Position numbers and translations under genes: made by a program. The notes under the pieces are model-generated. The model was not told where the DNA came from. It did not search any database and was given only the letters and a program-made list of their open reading frames with translations. This document shows, one piece after another, positions 1 to 6,284 of a stretch of DNA of 10,688 nucleotides (position 1 is the first letter of the stretch; every line of letters begins with the position of its first letter). Source of the stretch: Candidatus Bathyarchaeota archaeon RBG_13_60_20. Its GTDB lineage: Archaea > Thermoproteota > Bathyarchaeia > TCS64. The stretch lies in assembly GCA_001775965.1 (NCBI GenBank), contig MEZG01000007.1:2109-12796 (forward strand), given 5' to 3'.

Positions 1-951
1 AGCCCGGTCCCCAACTACAGCTTCAAGGCCGCCAACAGGCTGCTCGCCGAGGGCATCGCGGTGAGCAGGAGCCTGGGCGAGCTTGAGCTGAACGGGGCGG
101 CCCTGAGGCCGGGGGCCTTCTTCGTCGAGGCCAGGAAGGGCACCGGCAAGCTGCTTGAGGGGCTCGCGGAGGAGCTGGGCCTGGACTTCTATAGCTTCGA
201 GAGGCCCCCCCAGGACGCGTTCGAGTTGAAGGCTCCGAGGATTGGCGTCTACCGTGCCTGGCTGCCCAACGCCGACGAGGGGTGGCTCAGGATGGTCCTG
301 GAGGAGTACGGGTTCCAGTACGTGAACCTGTACCCCGAGGACGTGAGGGCCGGCGACCTGGCCGAGAAGATGGACGTGCTCGTGTTCCCGGACCTGACCC
401 GCGACGTCGTGGTGGACGGCATGAAGGGGTACAGGGGCATGGACGCCAAGGCCTACGAGCCCAAGTACCGGAGAGGCGTCGAGGAGCAGGGCAACAAGGA
501 AATCTTCAGGTTCCTGGACGCCGGCGGCACCGTAATCACCCTGAACCGTGCATGCGAGTACGCCGTCAAGGACCTGTACGCTGGGGTGGAGCTCGCCCTG
601 GCTGGACTGAGCGAGAAGGAGTTCTACTGCCCGGGCAGCCTGCTACGGGTGCTGGTGGACGACAGCCACCCAGTGGGTTACGGGTACACCCGCGAGGAGA
701 CGGTGATGTTCCAGGACAGCCCGGCCTTCAACGTGAAGGACGGCGTCGCCGTGGCTCTGTACCCTGAGGCGGACCCCACCGTTAGCGGGTGGCTGCTGGG
801 CGAGAAGCACCTGAGGGGCAGGGCAGCGGTGGCGGAGGTCCCGGCGGGCAACGGCACCCTCATCCTCATCGGGTGCTCGCCCCACTTCAGGAACCAGAAC
901 AGGGCCACCTTCAAGCTGCTGTTCAACAGCATCTACTACGGGGTGTCCTAG
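1..951 (+). CDS. M14-type zinc carboxypeptidase, C-terminal part (partial)
   Basis: The reading frame is open at base 1 and ends at TAG 949-951, so about 316 C-terminal residues are present; the GTG at 61 is an internal valine. The first ~75 residues look like the linker after a carboxypeptidase catalytic domain. From about residue 79 (PRIGVYRAWLPNADEGW) there is a domain resembling the class I glutamine-amidotransferase-like fold that follows the catalytic domain in many large M14 proteins. It ends with an HFRNQNRATFKLLFN segment typical of those proteins. The Zn-binding HxxE...H motif of M14 enzymes would lie upstream, outside the window, so activity cannot be judged. The expected role, from the family, is removal of C-terminal residues from peptides, probably outside the cytoplasm. 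The gene converges with the next one, with 5 bp between stop codons. Recognised from sequence memory only. Confidence 0.78.
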   Translation, partial: SPVPNYSFKAANRLLAEGIAVSRSLGELELNGAALRPGAFFVEARKGTGKLLEGLAEELGLDFYSFERPPQDAFELKAPRIGVYRAWLPNADEGWLRMVLEEYGFQYVNLYPEDVRAGDLAEKMDVLVFPDLTRDVVVDGMKGYRGMDAKAYEPKYRRGVEEQGNKEIFRFLDAGGTVITLNRACEYAVKDLYAGVELALAGLSEKEFYCPGSLLRVLVDDSHPVGYGYTREETVMFQDSPAFNVKDGVAVALYPEADPTVSGWLLGEKHLRGRAAVAEVPAGNGTLILIGCSPHFRNQNRATFKLLFNSIYYGVS

Positions 952-956
952 CCCCA

Positions 957-1307
957 CTATTTACTTCCGTAGGGGGTGGGGTACTCGCCCTGCTCCACCT
1001 TCACCCGCTCGACCCTGAAGACGACGGGCCGCTCCGAGTCGGGGCAGCTGAAGTACTTGATCTTGTCGATGTAGTCCCAGGGCTCGGTAACCTCGCGCTC
1101 CATGGCCGAGGCCAGCGGCAGTATGGCGCTGAATGCGGCGAGGCAGACACTGTCCGTCTCCTCCAGGACCAGGCGGCCCGGGTTGCCCACGATGGTCATC
1201 CTGTCGCCGGGCAGGTACATCTTGCACGGGCCCTTGACGTGGGTGGGCTCGCCGTCGAGGCTGCGGGGCTCCTGGACATCCACTACAGTGAAGATTGTCT
1301 TGTACAT
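957..1307 (-). CDS. TIGR04076-like small protein
   Basis: A 116-residue protein of unknown biochemical role. It resembles the TIGR04076 family of small proteins found in archaea and anaerobic bacteria. The features that suggest this are Cys28, a central hydrophobic segment with Cys55 (CLAAFSAILPLASAM, 55-69), a late Cys-Pro-Asp at 88-90, and the C-terminal strand VVFRVERV (95-102). The three cysteines could bind metal or be redox-active, but this is inference. The frame can be extended to a TTG at 1316. The ATG at 1307 is preferred because a TATA-like CCTTTTAG on this strand is centred about 27 bp upstream, which fits a leaderless transcript; there is no Shine-Dalgarno. The stop codon is TAG. 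The gene is convergent with the M14 gene and has its own promoter. Confidence 0.7.
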   Translation of the reverse strand: MYKTIFTVVDVQEPRSLDGEPTHVKGPCKMYLPGDRMTIVGNPGRLVLEETDSVCLAAFSAILPLASAMEREVTEPWDYIDKIKYFSCPDSERPVVFRVERVKVEQGEYPTPYGSK

Positions 1308-1330
1308 GGGGGACAAGATGGCTGGGACGG

Positions 1331-1338
1331 CTAAAAGG
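1331..1338 (-). promoter_or_regulatory. TATA-like box for the TIGR04076-like gene
   Basis: CCTTTTAG on the minus strand, centred about 27 bp upstream of the ATG at 1307. This is the usual archaeal distance from box to transcription start and implies a leaderless mRNA. It was used to choose ATG over the TTG at 1316. Confidence 0.45.
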
Positions 1339-1494
1339 TGTTCGCGAGGGCAGGGTCGCTGGGCGCCGCTGGCTCATAACCGCCTAGTTATAATGGTTTT
1401 TTGGGTCTTCCTCTCCGCTCCTCGAGGGGGATTGTTTCTTCTTAGAAGGAATAAGGGAAAACGGTTGGAGTGTTCCTCCTCGCCGCGTCGGGGG

Positions 1495-3549
1495 TCAGCC
1501 CTCTGTGAAGCTGAACTTCCTCAGCTGGAGGGCGTTGATGACCACTATGATGCTGCTGGCGGTCATGAGGAGGGCCCCCCACTCGGGCCTGAGGGTGATG
1601 CCCCAGGGGGTCAGGACGCCCGCGGCCACGGGGATGGCCACCGCGTTGTAGCCTGTGGCCCAGGCCAGGTTCTCCCTCATCTTCCGCATGGTGGCCTTGC
1701 TGAGCCTTATGAGGCGGGCCACGTCGCTGGGTCGGTTCCCGATGAGGACGATGTCCGCGGACTCGATGGCCACGTCGGTCCCGGCGCCTATGGCTATGCC
1801 CACGTCGGCCTGGATGAGGGCCGGGGCGTCGTTGATGCCGTCCCCCACCATGGCCACCCTCCTGCCCTCCAGCTGGAGCTTCCTCACCTCGCTGGCCTTG
1901 TCCTCGGGCAGCACCTCGGCCAGGTACCTGTCCACCCCGGCCTCCCTGGCCACGGCCTCCGCGGTCCTCCTGTTGTCGCCCGTGAGCATGATGACCTGCT
2001 TGCCCATCCCGCGAAGGCTCGCTATGGCGGAGGCGGAGTCGTCCTTGAGTCTGTCCGCGAAGCCTATGACCCCCTTCACCTCGTCCCCCACGGCGACGAA
2101 GCTGAGCGTCCTGCCCTGGTCGTAGAGCCTCTCCGCCCTCTCCACGAGCCCCCGGCTGTACGTCTTTCCCTCCATCTCCATGAGGCGGAGTGTGCCCGCC
2201 GTCACACTCACGCCCCCCACCATCCCCTTCACACCGTGGCCGGACACGGCCTCGAAGCCGCTCGTCGCCGCGGCCGGTATGCCCCGGTCCTTGAGGGCTC
2301 TGGCCAGAGCCACGCCTATGGGGTGCTCGGACTGGGCCTCCAGGGACGCCGAGACCCTCAGGAGCTCGTCCTCCTCCACGCCGTCGGTGACTATGTCCGT
2401 GACCTGGAAGCTGCCCTCCGTGAGGGTGCCGGTCTTGTCGAAGACGATGATGTCCACCTTCTCCCCGACCTCAAGGGCCTCGGCGTTCCTGACCAGCATC
2501 CCGTTCCTGGCGGCCAGGGTGCTGCTGATGACGGTTACGGTGGGTATGGCGAGGCCCAGCGCGTGGGGGCAGGCGATCACCAGGACGGTGACCGCGATGG
2601 TGAGGGCGAAGACCACGCCCGCCCCGGCGATGTTCCAGTACGCGAAGCTCACCACGCCCACGGTGATGGCTATTATGGTTAGGTAGTGGGCGGCCCTGTC
2701 GGCGAGCCTCTGCGTCCGCGGCTTGGACTCCTGGACCTCCCTCACGAGCTGGATGATCTGGGCCAGGGCCGTCTCCTCCCCGGTCTTGTCCACCCTTAGG
2801 ACCAGGCTGCCGCTGCCGTTGATGGTCCCCCCGATGACCTCGTCGCCGGGCTCCTTGGTGACGGGCCTTGACTCGCCGGTGATCATGGACTCGTTGAGGC
2901 TGCTCCGCCCCTCCAGGACGACGCCGTCTATGGGCACCTTCTCGCCGGGCCTGATGAGCAGTATGTCCCCCACTCGGACACTTGACGTGGGGACCTCCAC
3001 GTACTCCCCGTCGCGCCTCACGTTGGCCGTCGGCGGTATGAGCTTCACCAGCTCCTGGAGGGCGCCTGTGGCCCGGCGCGTCATCCTCATCTCCATCCAG
3101 TGGCCGAAGAGGAGGAAGACCACCAGGGTGCTTATCTCCCAGTAGAAGTCCATGACGCCCGTCAGGATGAAGGTGGCCGCCACGCTGAACAGGTAGCCGG
3201 AGCCCACGGCCAGGCTCACCAGCACCATCATCCCGAGGACACCCCTCCTCAGGTCCTCCAGGGCGCCCCTGTAGAACGGGGCTCCCCCGTAGAGGGCCAC
3301 CACCGTGGCCAGGGTGAACAGCGCGGCGTCGTAGCCCGGGAACCTGGGGACGGTGAACCCCAGCCAGCCCTGGATGGTGGGCGACAGCGCCAGGATGGGC
3401 AGGGTGATGAGGGCGCTCACCGTGAACCTGCGCTTGAAGTCCTCCTCCATCGCGGTGTGGTGGTTCCTGTGCTCGGGCTCGGCTGGCTTCTCCGGGGCGT
3501 GCTCCTCATGCATCTCGTGGCCGTGCTCTCCATGAGACATAGTCAACAC
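1495..3549 (-). CDS. copB: CopB-type copper-translocating P-type ATPase (P1B-3)
   Basis: A 684-residue membrane ATPase, probably exporting copper across the cytoplasmic membrane. All core P-type ATPase motifs are visible: TGES (224-227), the transmembrane CPH metal-site motif in IACPHALGLAIP (327-329), the phosphorylated Asp in DKTGT (371-375), the HP dipeptide (409-410), and GDGIND (569-574). Conserved NLAWATGYN (~627-635) and MTASS (~662-666) in the last helices add metal ligands. CPH rather than CPC marks the CopB group, which is linked to Cu(II)/Cu(I) and silver export. There is no CxxC heavy-metal domain; a His-rich tail with eight His in the first 31 residues replaces it, as in CopB proteins. 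The GTG at 3549 sits about 27 bp from a TATA box and would be leaderless; ATG at 3540, three codons downstream, is the alternative. No copper chaperone or CopY/CopR-like regulator lies beside it. Confidence 0.95.
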   Translation of the reverse strand: MLTMSHGEHGHEMHEEHAPEKPAEPEHRNHHTAMEEDFKRRFTVSALITLPILALSPTIQGWLGFTVPRFPGYDAALFTLATVVALYGGAPFYRGALEDLRRGVLGMMVLVSLAVGSGYLFSVAATFILTGVMDFYWEISTLVVFLLFGHWMEMRMTRRATGALQELVKLIPPTANVRRDGEYVEVPTSSVRVGDILLIRPGEKVPIDGVVLEGRSSLNESMITGESRPVTKEPGDEVIGGTINGSGSLVLRVDKTGEETALAQIIQLVREVQESKPRTQRLADRAAHYLTIIAITVGVVSFAYWNIAGAGVVFALTIAVTVLVIACPHALGLAIPTVTVISSTLAARNGMLVRNAEALEVGEKVDIIVFDKTGTLTEGSFQVTDIVTDGVEEDELLRVSASLEAQSEHPIGVALARALKDRGIPAAATSGFEAVSGHGVKGMVGGVSVTAGTLRLMEMEGKTYSRGLVERAERLYDQGRTLSFVAVGDEVKGVIGFADRLKDDSASAIASLRGMGKQVIMLTGDNRRTAEAVAREAGVDRYLAEVLPEDKASEVRKLQLEGRRVAMVGDGINDAPALIQADVGIAIGAGTDVAIESADIVLIGNRPSDVARLIRLSKATMRKMRENLAWATGYNAVAIPVAAGVLTPWGITLRPEWGALLMTASSIIVVINALQLRKFSFTEG

Positions 3550-3572
3550 TAGGTATGGGTGATGGCCGGAGC

Positions 3573-3580
3573 AATATAAA
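3573..3580 (-). promoter_or_regulatory. TATA box of copB
   Basis: TTTATATT on the minus strand, centred about 27 bp before the GTG at 3549 and 36 bp before the ATG at 3540. The transcript is therefore either leaderless from GTG or has a leader of about 9 nt before ATG. It shows that copB can be transcribed independently of the upstream ASCH gene. Confidence 0.55.
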
Positions 3581-3599
3581 CGAGAAAAGGAGGGGGCTT

Positions 3600-4058
3600 C
3601 TAGGGGTAGACCAGCTCGAACCGCTCCAGGATGACCTCCATGTCCTCCGAGAACGCGAAGCCCAGCTTCTCGCCCCGCCGAGTATAGTACTTGACGTGCT
3701 CGCGCACGTAGCTCTCCAGGGTCCTGTCGTCCTCGCCCTCCCAGTAGGCGTGGTCCACGTCCACGTCCCCAAACCTGGCCCGGCGGACGCTCACCGTCCT
3801 GATGATGGCCCTCGGCTCCCCGGACCCGTCCAGTATGACGCTGTACTCGCCCTCCCTGGGCTCAGGGTAGCCCTCGGCCTCCATCTCCCGGACAAGGGTT
3901 GTCGTGGCCCTCTTCTTGCCCTCAAGGACGAGGGCCAGCAACTCATCCGTCAGCCGGGGGTTGTCGCCGAAGCCCCAGGCGTCCTGGAACCCGCCCGTTA
4001 TCCCCTTCTCCCCTTTAACCCTCTCCCAGAAGTCAAGGATGGCCTTGGAGTGCGGCAT
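3600..4058 (-). CDS. ASCH-domain protein
   Basis: A 152-residue protein of the ASCH family, a PUA-like beta-barrel fold thought to bind RNA or modified nucleotides; some bacterial members are N4-acetylcytidine amidohydrolases. Supporting features are the GKKRAT motif (47-52, matching the family GxKxxT), the EYSVILDGSGEPRAII strand-turn-strand (71-86), and the VDHAYWEGEDDRTLESY segment (~101-117). The acidic WEGE/D stretch followed by an aromatic helix (HVKYY) is typical. The frame stays open upstream to a start at 4181, but ATG 4058 is preferred: a TTTTTA box lies about 27 bp upstream, and the extra N-terminal residues do not resemble the family. The stop is TAG. The gene lies 50 bp upstream of copB on the same strand, but copB has its own TATA box. 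No functional link to copper is implied. Confidence 0.82.
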   Translation of the reverse strand: MPHSKAILDFWERVKGEKGITGGFQDAWGFGDNPRLTDELLALVLEGKKRATTTLVREMEAEGYPEPREGEYSVILDGSGEPRAIIRTVSVRRARFGDVDVDHAYWEGEDDRTLESYVREHVKYYTRRGEKLGFAFSEDMEVILERFELVYP

Positions 4059-4081
4059 GGCATCCCTGATGGCTCCGTGTG

Positions 4082-4088
4082 TAAAAAC
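4082..4088 (-). promoter_or_regulatory. TATA-like box for the ASCH gene
   Basis: GTTTTTA on the minus strand, centred about 27 bp upstream of the ATG at 4058, consistent with a leaderless transcript. A stronger palindromic ATATATA at 4110-4116 is the alternative and would give a leader of about 28 nt. Confidence 0.4.
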
Positions 4089-4109
4089 GTTTGATGCCCA
4101 GCCTCGGCC

Positions 4110-4116
4110 ATATATA
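4110..4116. promoter_or_regulatory. Palindromic TATA element between divergent genes
   Basis: ATATATA lies between the divergent ASCH gene (-) and the amidohydrolase gene (+). On the plus strand it predicts a start site near 4140. It is symmetric, so it could act in either direction. Confidence 0.45.
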
Positions 4117-4183
4117 CCTGTGCGCCCCAGCCATAGGGGGAAATCGGCATGTTGATGGAAACAGGGTGCGACGGTGGGCACCC

Positions 4184-5104
4184 GTGACCGGGCGCGGCCC
4201 CATAGTTGACATTCACGCGCATGTCACGCCCCAAAGGTTCCTGAGGGCCGTCCTCTCGGGCCGAGACTGGCACGGGATGACCGCTGAGGACGGCGAGCTG
4301 GACAACCCCAAGAACAGGTGGGACCCAAAGCGCCGCATCGAGGAGATGGACGGGATGGGCGTGGACGTCCAGCTCGTCTCGCCCACCGACTGCTTCTACC
4401 AGTACTACCAGGACCCCGAGGCAGCAGCACGCATCGCCGAGGAGTGCAACGACGAGGTGGCCGAGATGGCGAGGGCCCACCCCTCGCGGTTCATGGGGCT
4501 GGGGACCCTGCCCATGCAGGACGTGGGGCGGTCCGTCCAGGAGATGGAGAGGGGGGTCAAGCGGCTCGGCCTCAGGGGGTTCATGGTAGACGACCACGTC
4601 AACGGGCGGACCTACAACGACCCCGCCTTCGAGCCCTTCTGGGCCGCAGCCGAGAGGCTCGGGGCCCTCATACTGGTCCATCAGGGCGCATCCACGGTCG
4701 TTGAGCACCGGACCCGGAGCTACTTCCTCCACAACGCCGTGGGGAACCTAGTGGACAGGACCCTGACCTTCGGGTGCCTAGTAGGCGGAGGCATCATGGA
4801 CCGGCACCCGGGCCTCAGGGTGTGCCTGGGCCACGCGGGGGGCTACGTGCCCTATGCGGTGGACAGGATGGACAGGGGCTGGTTAATGTTCCCCAGGTAC
4901 AGGGGTGAAGCGGCTGAGCCGCCGAGCGCGTACCTACGCCGGTTCCTCTACGACACGGTCACCTTCACGGACAGGAACCTGCGTTTCCTCGTGGACGTGG
5001 TCGGAGCCGACCGGGTCCTGCTGGGTTCGGACTGGCCCGCCCCCATGGCCGTCGAGGACCCCGTCAGGTGGATCGAGCGATCCCCGGTCCTCAGGGACGA
5101 GTAG
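4184..5104 (+). CDS. ACMSD-like amidohydrolase, interrupted by an early TAG
   Basis: A metal-dependent hydrolase or decarboxylase of the amidohydrolase-2 family, related to aminocarboxymuconate-semialdehyde decarboxylase; the substrate is unknown. With GTG 4184 as start there are 306 residues. Metal and active-site residues are visible: HAH (11-13) in IVDIHAHV, His166 (LVHQG), His217 (LGHAGG) and Asp283 (GSDWP). GTG 4184 is chosen because it lies just before IVDIHAHV, as is usual, and has a GGTG sequence about 7 nt upstream; GTG 4166 is possible. The frame stops at TAG 5102-5104, after SPVLRDE. The next codons, in frame, encode the conserved end of this family (REAILWGNVSRVLGL) up to TAG 5156-5158. 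The gene has therefore lost its last ~17 residues, or uses read-through, or carries a sequencing error. The catalytic residues are all upstream of the stop, so some activity may remain. Confidence 0.85.
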   Translation: MTGRGPIVDIHAHVTPQRFLRAVLSGRDWHGMTAEDGELDNPKNRWDPKRRIEEMDGMGVDVQLVSPTDCFYQYYQDPEAAARIAEECNDEVAEMARAHPSRFMGLGTLPMQDVGRSVQEMERGVKRLGLRGFMVDDHVNGRTYNDPAFEPFWAAAERLGALILVHQGASTVVEHRTRSYFLHNAVGNLVDRTLTFGCLVGGGIMDRHPGLRVCLGHAGGYVPYAVDRMDRGWLMFPRYRGEAAEPPSAYLRRFLYDTVTFTDRNLRFLVDVVGADRVLLGSDWPAPMAVEDPVRWIERSPVLRDE

Positions 5105-5158
5105 CGGGAAGCGATCCTCTGGGGTAACGTCTCGCGGGTCCTGGGTCTGGTCTTATAG
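5102..5158 (+). pseudogene. Severed in-frame C-terminal tail of the amidohydrolase
   Basis: Directly after TAG 5102 the same frame reads REAILWGNVSRVLGLVL and then TAG at 5156-5158. This matches the helix containing the conserved Asn that ends amidohydrolase-2 proteins (roughly E-x-I-L-x-x-N-A-x-R-L-x-G-L). A T-tract starts 9 bp beyond the second stop. Together these indicate that 5158 is the ancestral gene end. A single change of GAG, CAG or AAG to TAG would explain the interruption. Confidence 0.75.
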
Positions 5159-5167
5159 TGTGACCCC

Positions 5168-5174
5168 TTTTTTT
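5168..5174 (+). terminator. T-tract terminator of the amidohydrolase gene
   Basis: A run of seven T on the coding strand, 9 bp after the second stop (5158) and 63 bp after the first. Archaeal transcription commonly ends at such T-tracts. No strong hairpin precedes it. Confidence 0.5.
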
Positions 5175-5262
5175 ACTCAAGCTGGCTATCACTAAGTGCA
5201 TTGTGGTGTTTTGGTCGTATCCTACGTGGTGTTCATCGATAGGCCCGATCGTATCTTAAACA

Positions 5263-5292
5263 CATAAACACATAAACCAATATGTTTATATG
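5263..5292. repeat. Short direct and inverted repeats in an AT-rich control region
   Basis: CATAAAC occurs at 5263-5269 and 5271-5277 with an 8-bp period, and ATAAAC (5272-5277) is mirrored by GTTTAT (5284-5289) across 6 bp. The right arm overlaps a TATA-like TTTATATG. This layout could be an operator for a small dimeric regulator such as the ribbon-helix-helix protein encoded downstream; that assignment is inference. The rest of 5175-5439 is AT-rich and holds no other gene except the possible 22-codon ORF at 5340. Confidence 0.35.
5284..5291 (+). promoter_or_regulatory. Candidate TATA box for the small regulator region
   Basis: GTTTATAT predicts transcription from about 5315. That would place the Shine-Dalgarno at 5326-5332 inside a short leader. 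A second candidate, AATATATAAT at about 5305-5314, lies downstream. Which is used cannot be told from the sequence. Confidence 0.35.
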
Positions 5293-5339
5293 CTGATATG
5301 CACATAATATATAATGCGGATAAGCAAGGTGAAACAAAA

Positions 5340-5408
5340 ATGACGACAAGAACGAAAACGGCTGCCAGCGAAGGCACGAGGCACTTTGCTTACTGGAAAC
5401 ACGTCTAG
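5340..5408 (+). CDS. Possible 22-codon small ORF with strong ribosome binding site
   Basis: ATG 5340 to TAG 5406-5408 encodes a 22-residue basic peptide beginning MTTRTKTAASEG. The case for translation is an AAGGTGA Shine-Dalgarno at 5326-5332, 7 nt before the ATG, and an AT-rich promoter-like region upstream. It resembles no family I know. It lies 31 bp upstream of the ribbon-helix-helix gene and could be a leader peptide or a short basic protein. Such a short frame can arise by chance, so confidence is low. Confidence 0.3.
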   Translation: MTTRTKTAASEGTRHFAYWKHV

Positions 5409-5428
5409 CGTGCATCGCATAAAATCGT

Positions 5429-5436
5429 AGGTGATT
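5429..5436 (+). promoter_or_regulatory. Ribosome binding site of the ribbon-helix-helix gene
   Basis: AGGTGATT closely matches the complement of the archaeal 16S rRNA 3' end and ends 3 nt before ATG 5440. It fixes the start of a gene too short to be found by length alone, and contrasts with the leaderless starts of most flanking genes. Confidence 0.6.
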
Positions 5437-5439
5437 GAA

Positions 5440-5583
5440 ATGGGTAGAATAACCGCGGTGATCCCAGACGAACTGGAGAAGAGGTTAAGGCTCAAGGCCC
5501 TCGAGACGTATGGAGGAAAAAAGGGCGACCTCTCCAGAGCGGTCGAAGAAGCCCTAAAAACATGGGTCGCCACGGAAGAATAG
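5440..5583 (+). CDS. Ribbon-helix-helix (CopG/Arc-type) DNA-binding protein
   Basis: A 47-residue protein. It starts with a short strand, GRITAVIPDEL (2-12), followed by helix 1 (ELEKRLRLKALETYG, 11-25), a GGKKGDLS turn (26-32) and helix 2 (SRAVEEALKTWV, 32-43). This is the classic ribbon-helix-helix plan with the strand-Pro-Asp-Glu-Leu start and the G-x-L-S-x-A-x-E-E-A pattern common in small archaeal and plasmid regulators. Such proteins bind DNA as dimers by inserting the beta ribbon in the major groove. They serve as plasmid copy-number repressors, antitoxins or local repressors. The Shine-Dalgarno at 5429-5436 supports the start. No toxin-like partner is recognisable next to it, so an antitoxin role is unsupported. 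Self-regulation through the repeats at 5263-5292 is inference. Confidence 0.8.
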   Translation: MGRITAVIPDELEKRLRLKALETYGGKKGDLSRAVEEALKTWVATEE

Positions 5584-5585
5584 GT

Positions 5586-5634
5586 GAGTCGGAAAGACTC
5601 CTGGGCACCGCCAGGCAGGTAACGGGGCCGACTC
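5586..5634. repeat. Nested inverted repeat after the ribbon-helix-helix gene
   Basis: GAGTCGG (5586-5592) pairs perfectly with CCGACTC (5628-5634). Inside lies a second hairpin, CCTGG (5600-5604) with CCAGG (5611-5615) and a 6-nt loop. It begins 2 bp after the stop codon. No T-tract follows directly, so it could be a 3' stability or processing element, a structured RNA or an operator. The remaining part of 5584-5749 holds only the leader of the next gene. Confidence 0.45.
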
Positions 5635-5734
5635 CCTCCGCACGCGGTACAAGATAAGTGTATAACCAATAGGAGCGCGCACGGAACAAAACAGACAGGT
5701 ATTTTCGTCAAGGGCTCAGAGCGAGCGTGCATAA

Positions 5735-5740
5735 GAGGAG
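5735..5740 (+). promoter_or_regulatory. Ribosome binding site of the helix-turn-helix gene
   Basis: GAGGAG ends 9 nt before ATG 5750 and supports that start. TATTTT near 5700-5705 is a possible TATA element for a short-leader transcript; GTGTATAACC at 5655-5664 is an alternative. Confidence 0.5.
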
Positions 5741-5749
5741 AACAAGAAC

Positions 5750-6229
5750 ATGTCAAGCAGCATTCAGGAGCTAGAGACGCGCCGTTTAAACATCATCGAA
5801 GGGATAAACGGGGGCTTCGCGTACTCGAAGATCGCGGAGAGGCTAGGGGTCCGTCTGTGGGTCGTGATGCGCGACCTGAAGAGGATGCGGCACAACAGGG
5901 ACCCGGAGCTCAAGCAGGCGTACATGAAGGCCCAGGAGCAGGCCCAGGCGAAGAAACAATCAGTCGCTCGCCTGTCTGATGAGAGGTTCCGCAGCATGAC
6001 TGGGATGACCTTGAAGGAAAAGACGTTCAGCAACATGATGAGCTTCTATGAACCCGAGCTCATTAAGATACTTGAATCTAAAAACGAGTGCGATGCGATC
6101 AGGGACCTGCCTAAAAGCGTCAGAAGGACCTTGCAGCACAACGGAATCATTGTTCAGGGGTGGAAAATCCCCGAGATCACCCCTCTGGCCCGCATATACA
6201 TGATACGCCCTCCACCTGTGAACGGCTAA
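5750..6229 (+). CDS. Helix-turn-helix protein of unknown function
   Basis: A 159-residue protein I cannot assign to a named family. Residues 12-45 (RLNIIEGINGG, then YSKIAERLGV and RLWVVMRDLKRM) form a clear helix-turn-helix of the kind found in transcription factors and resolvase-like proteins. Residues 50-75 are a polar, Gln/Lys/Ala-rich stretch (AYMKAQEQAQAKKQ) likely to be helical, perhaps a linker or coiled coil. Residues ~100-150, with VRRTLQHNGIIVQGW and EITPLARIYM, look like a winged helix: recognition helix, Gly-Ile-Ile turn, beta wing. It may thus carry DNA-binding modules at both ends. The GAGGAG ribosome binding site supports the ATG. It lies downstream of the ribbon-helix-helix gene and 55 bp upstream of an unrecognised ORF. 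AGA and ATA codons occur alongside AGG, as if composition differs mildly from the flanks. A regulator or plasmid/virus-derived protein is inferred. Confidence 0.72.
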   Translation: MSSSIQELETRRLNIIEGINGGFAYSKIAERLGVRLWVVMRDLKRMRHNRDPELKQAYMKAQEQAQAKKQSVARLSDERFRSMTGMTLKEKTFSNMMSFYEPELIKILESKNECDAIRDLPKSVRRTLQHNGIIVQGWKIPEITPLARIYMIRPPPVNG

Positions 6230-6284
6230 ACCTCGCAGGCATGAAAACATCCTATTCTCTTCGAATAAAGCGGGCGTAACCACA

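Noticed and set aside
1102..2682. Long plus-strand open frame opposite copB
   Set aside because: It is antisense to a gene with all P-type ATPase motifs; its Gly/His/Pro-rich translation is a by-product of high GC content.
4059..4181. Longer N-terminus of the ASCH protein, starting at 4181
   Set aside because: The extension does not resemble the family, crosses the palindromic TATA element, and overlaps the leader of the divergent gene.
5102..5104. Pyrrolysine codon in the amidohydrolase
   Set aside because: TAG ends several other genes in the window, no pyrrolysine machinery is visible, and the position is not catalytic. A nonsense change is simpler, though not proven.
5440..5583. Antitoxin of a toxin-antitoxin pair
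   Set aside because: The ribbon-helix-helix fold fits, but neither neighbour looks like a PIN, RelE or other toxin.
5586..5690. Resemblance of GGAAAGACTCC and GGTAACGGGG to parts of RNase P RNA
   Set aside because: The segment is far too short, and the other universal RNase P elements are not found downstream; the match is probably chance.
5286..5756. Minus-strand 156-codon frame
   Set aside because: It overlaps the ribbon-helix-helix gene and the control region on the other strand, shows no recognisable domain, and has no good promoter or ribosome binding site.
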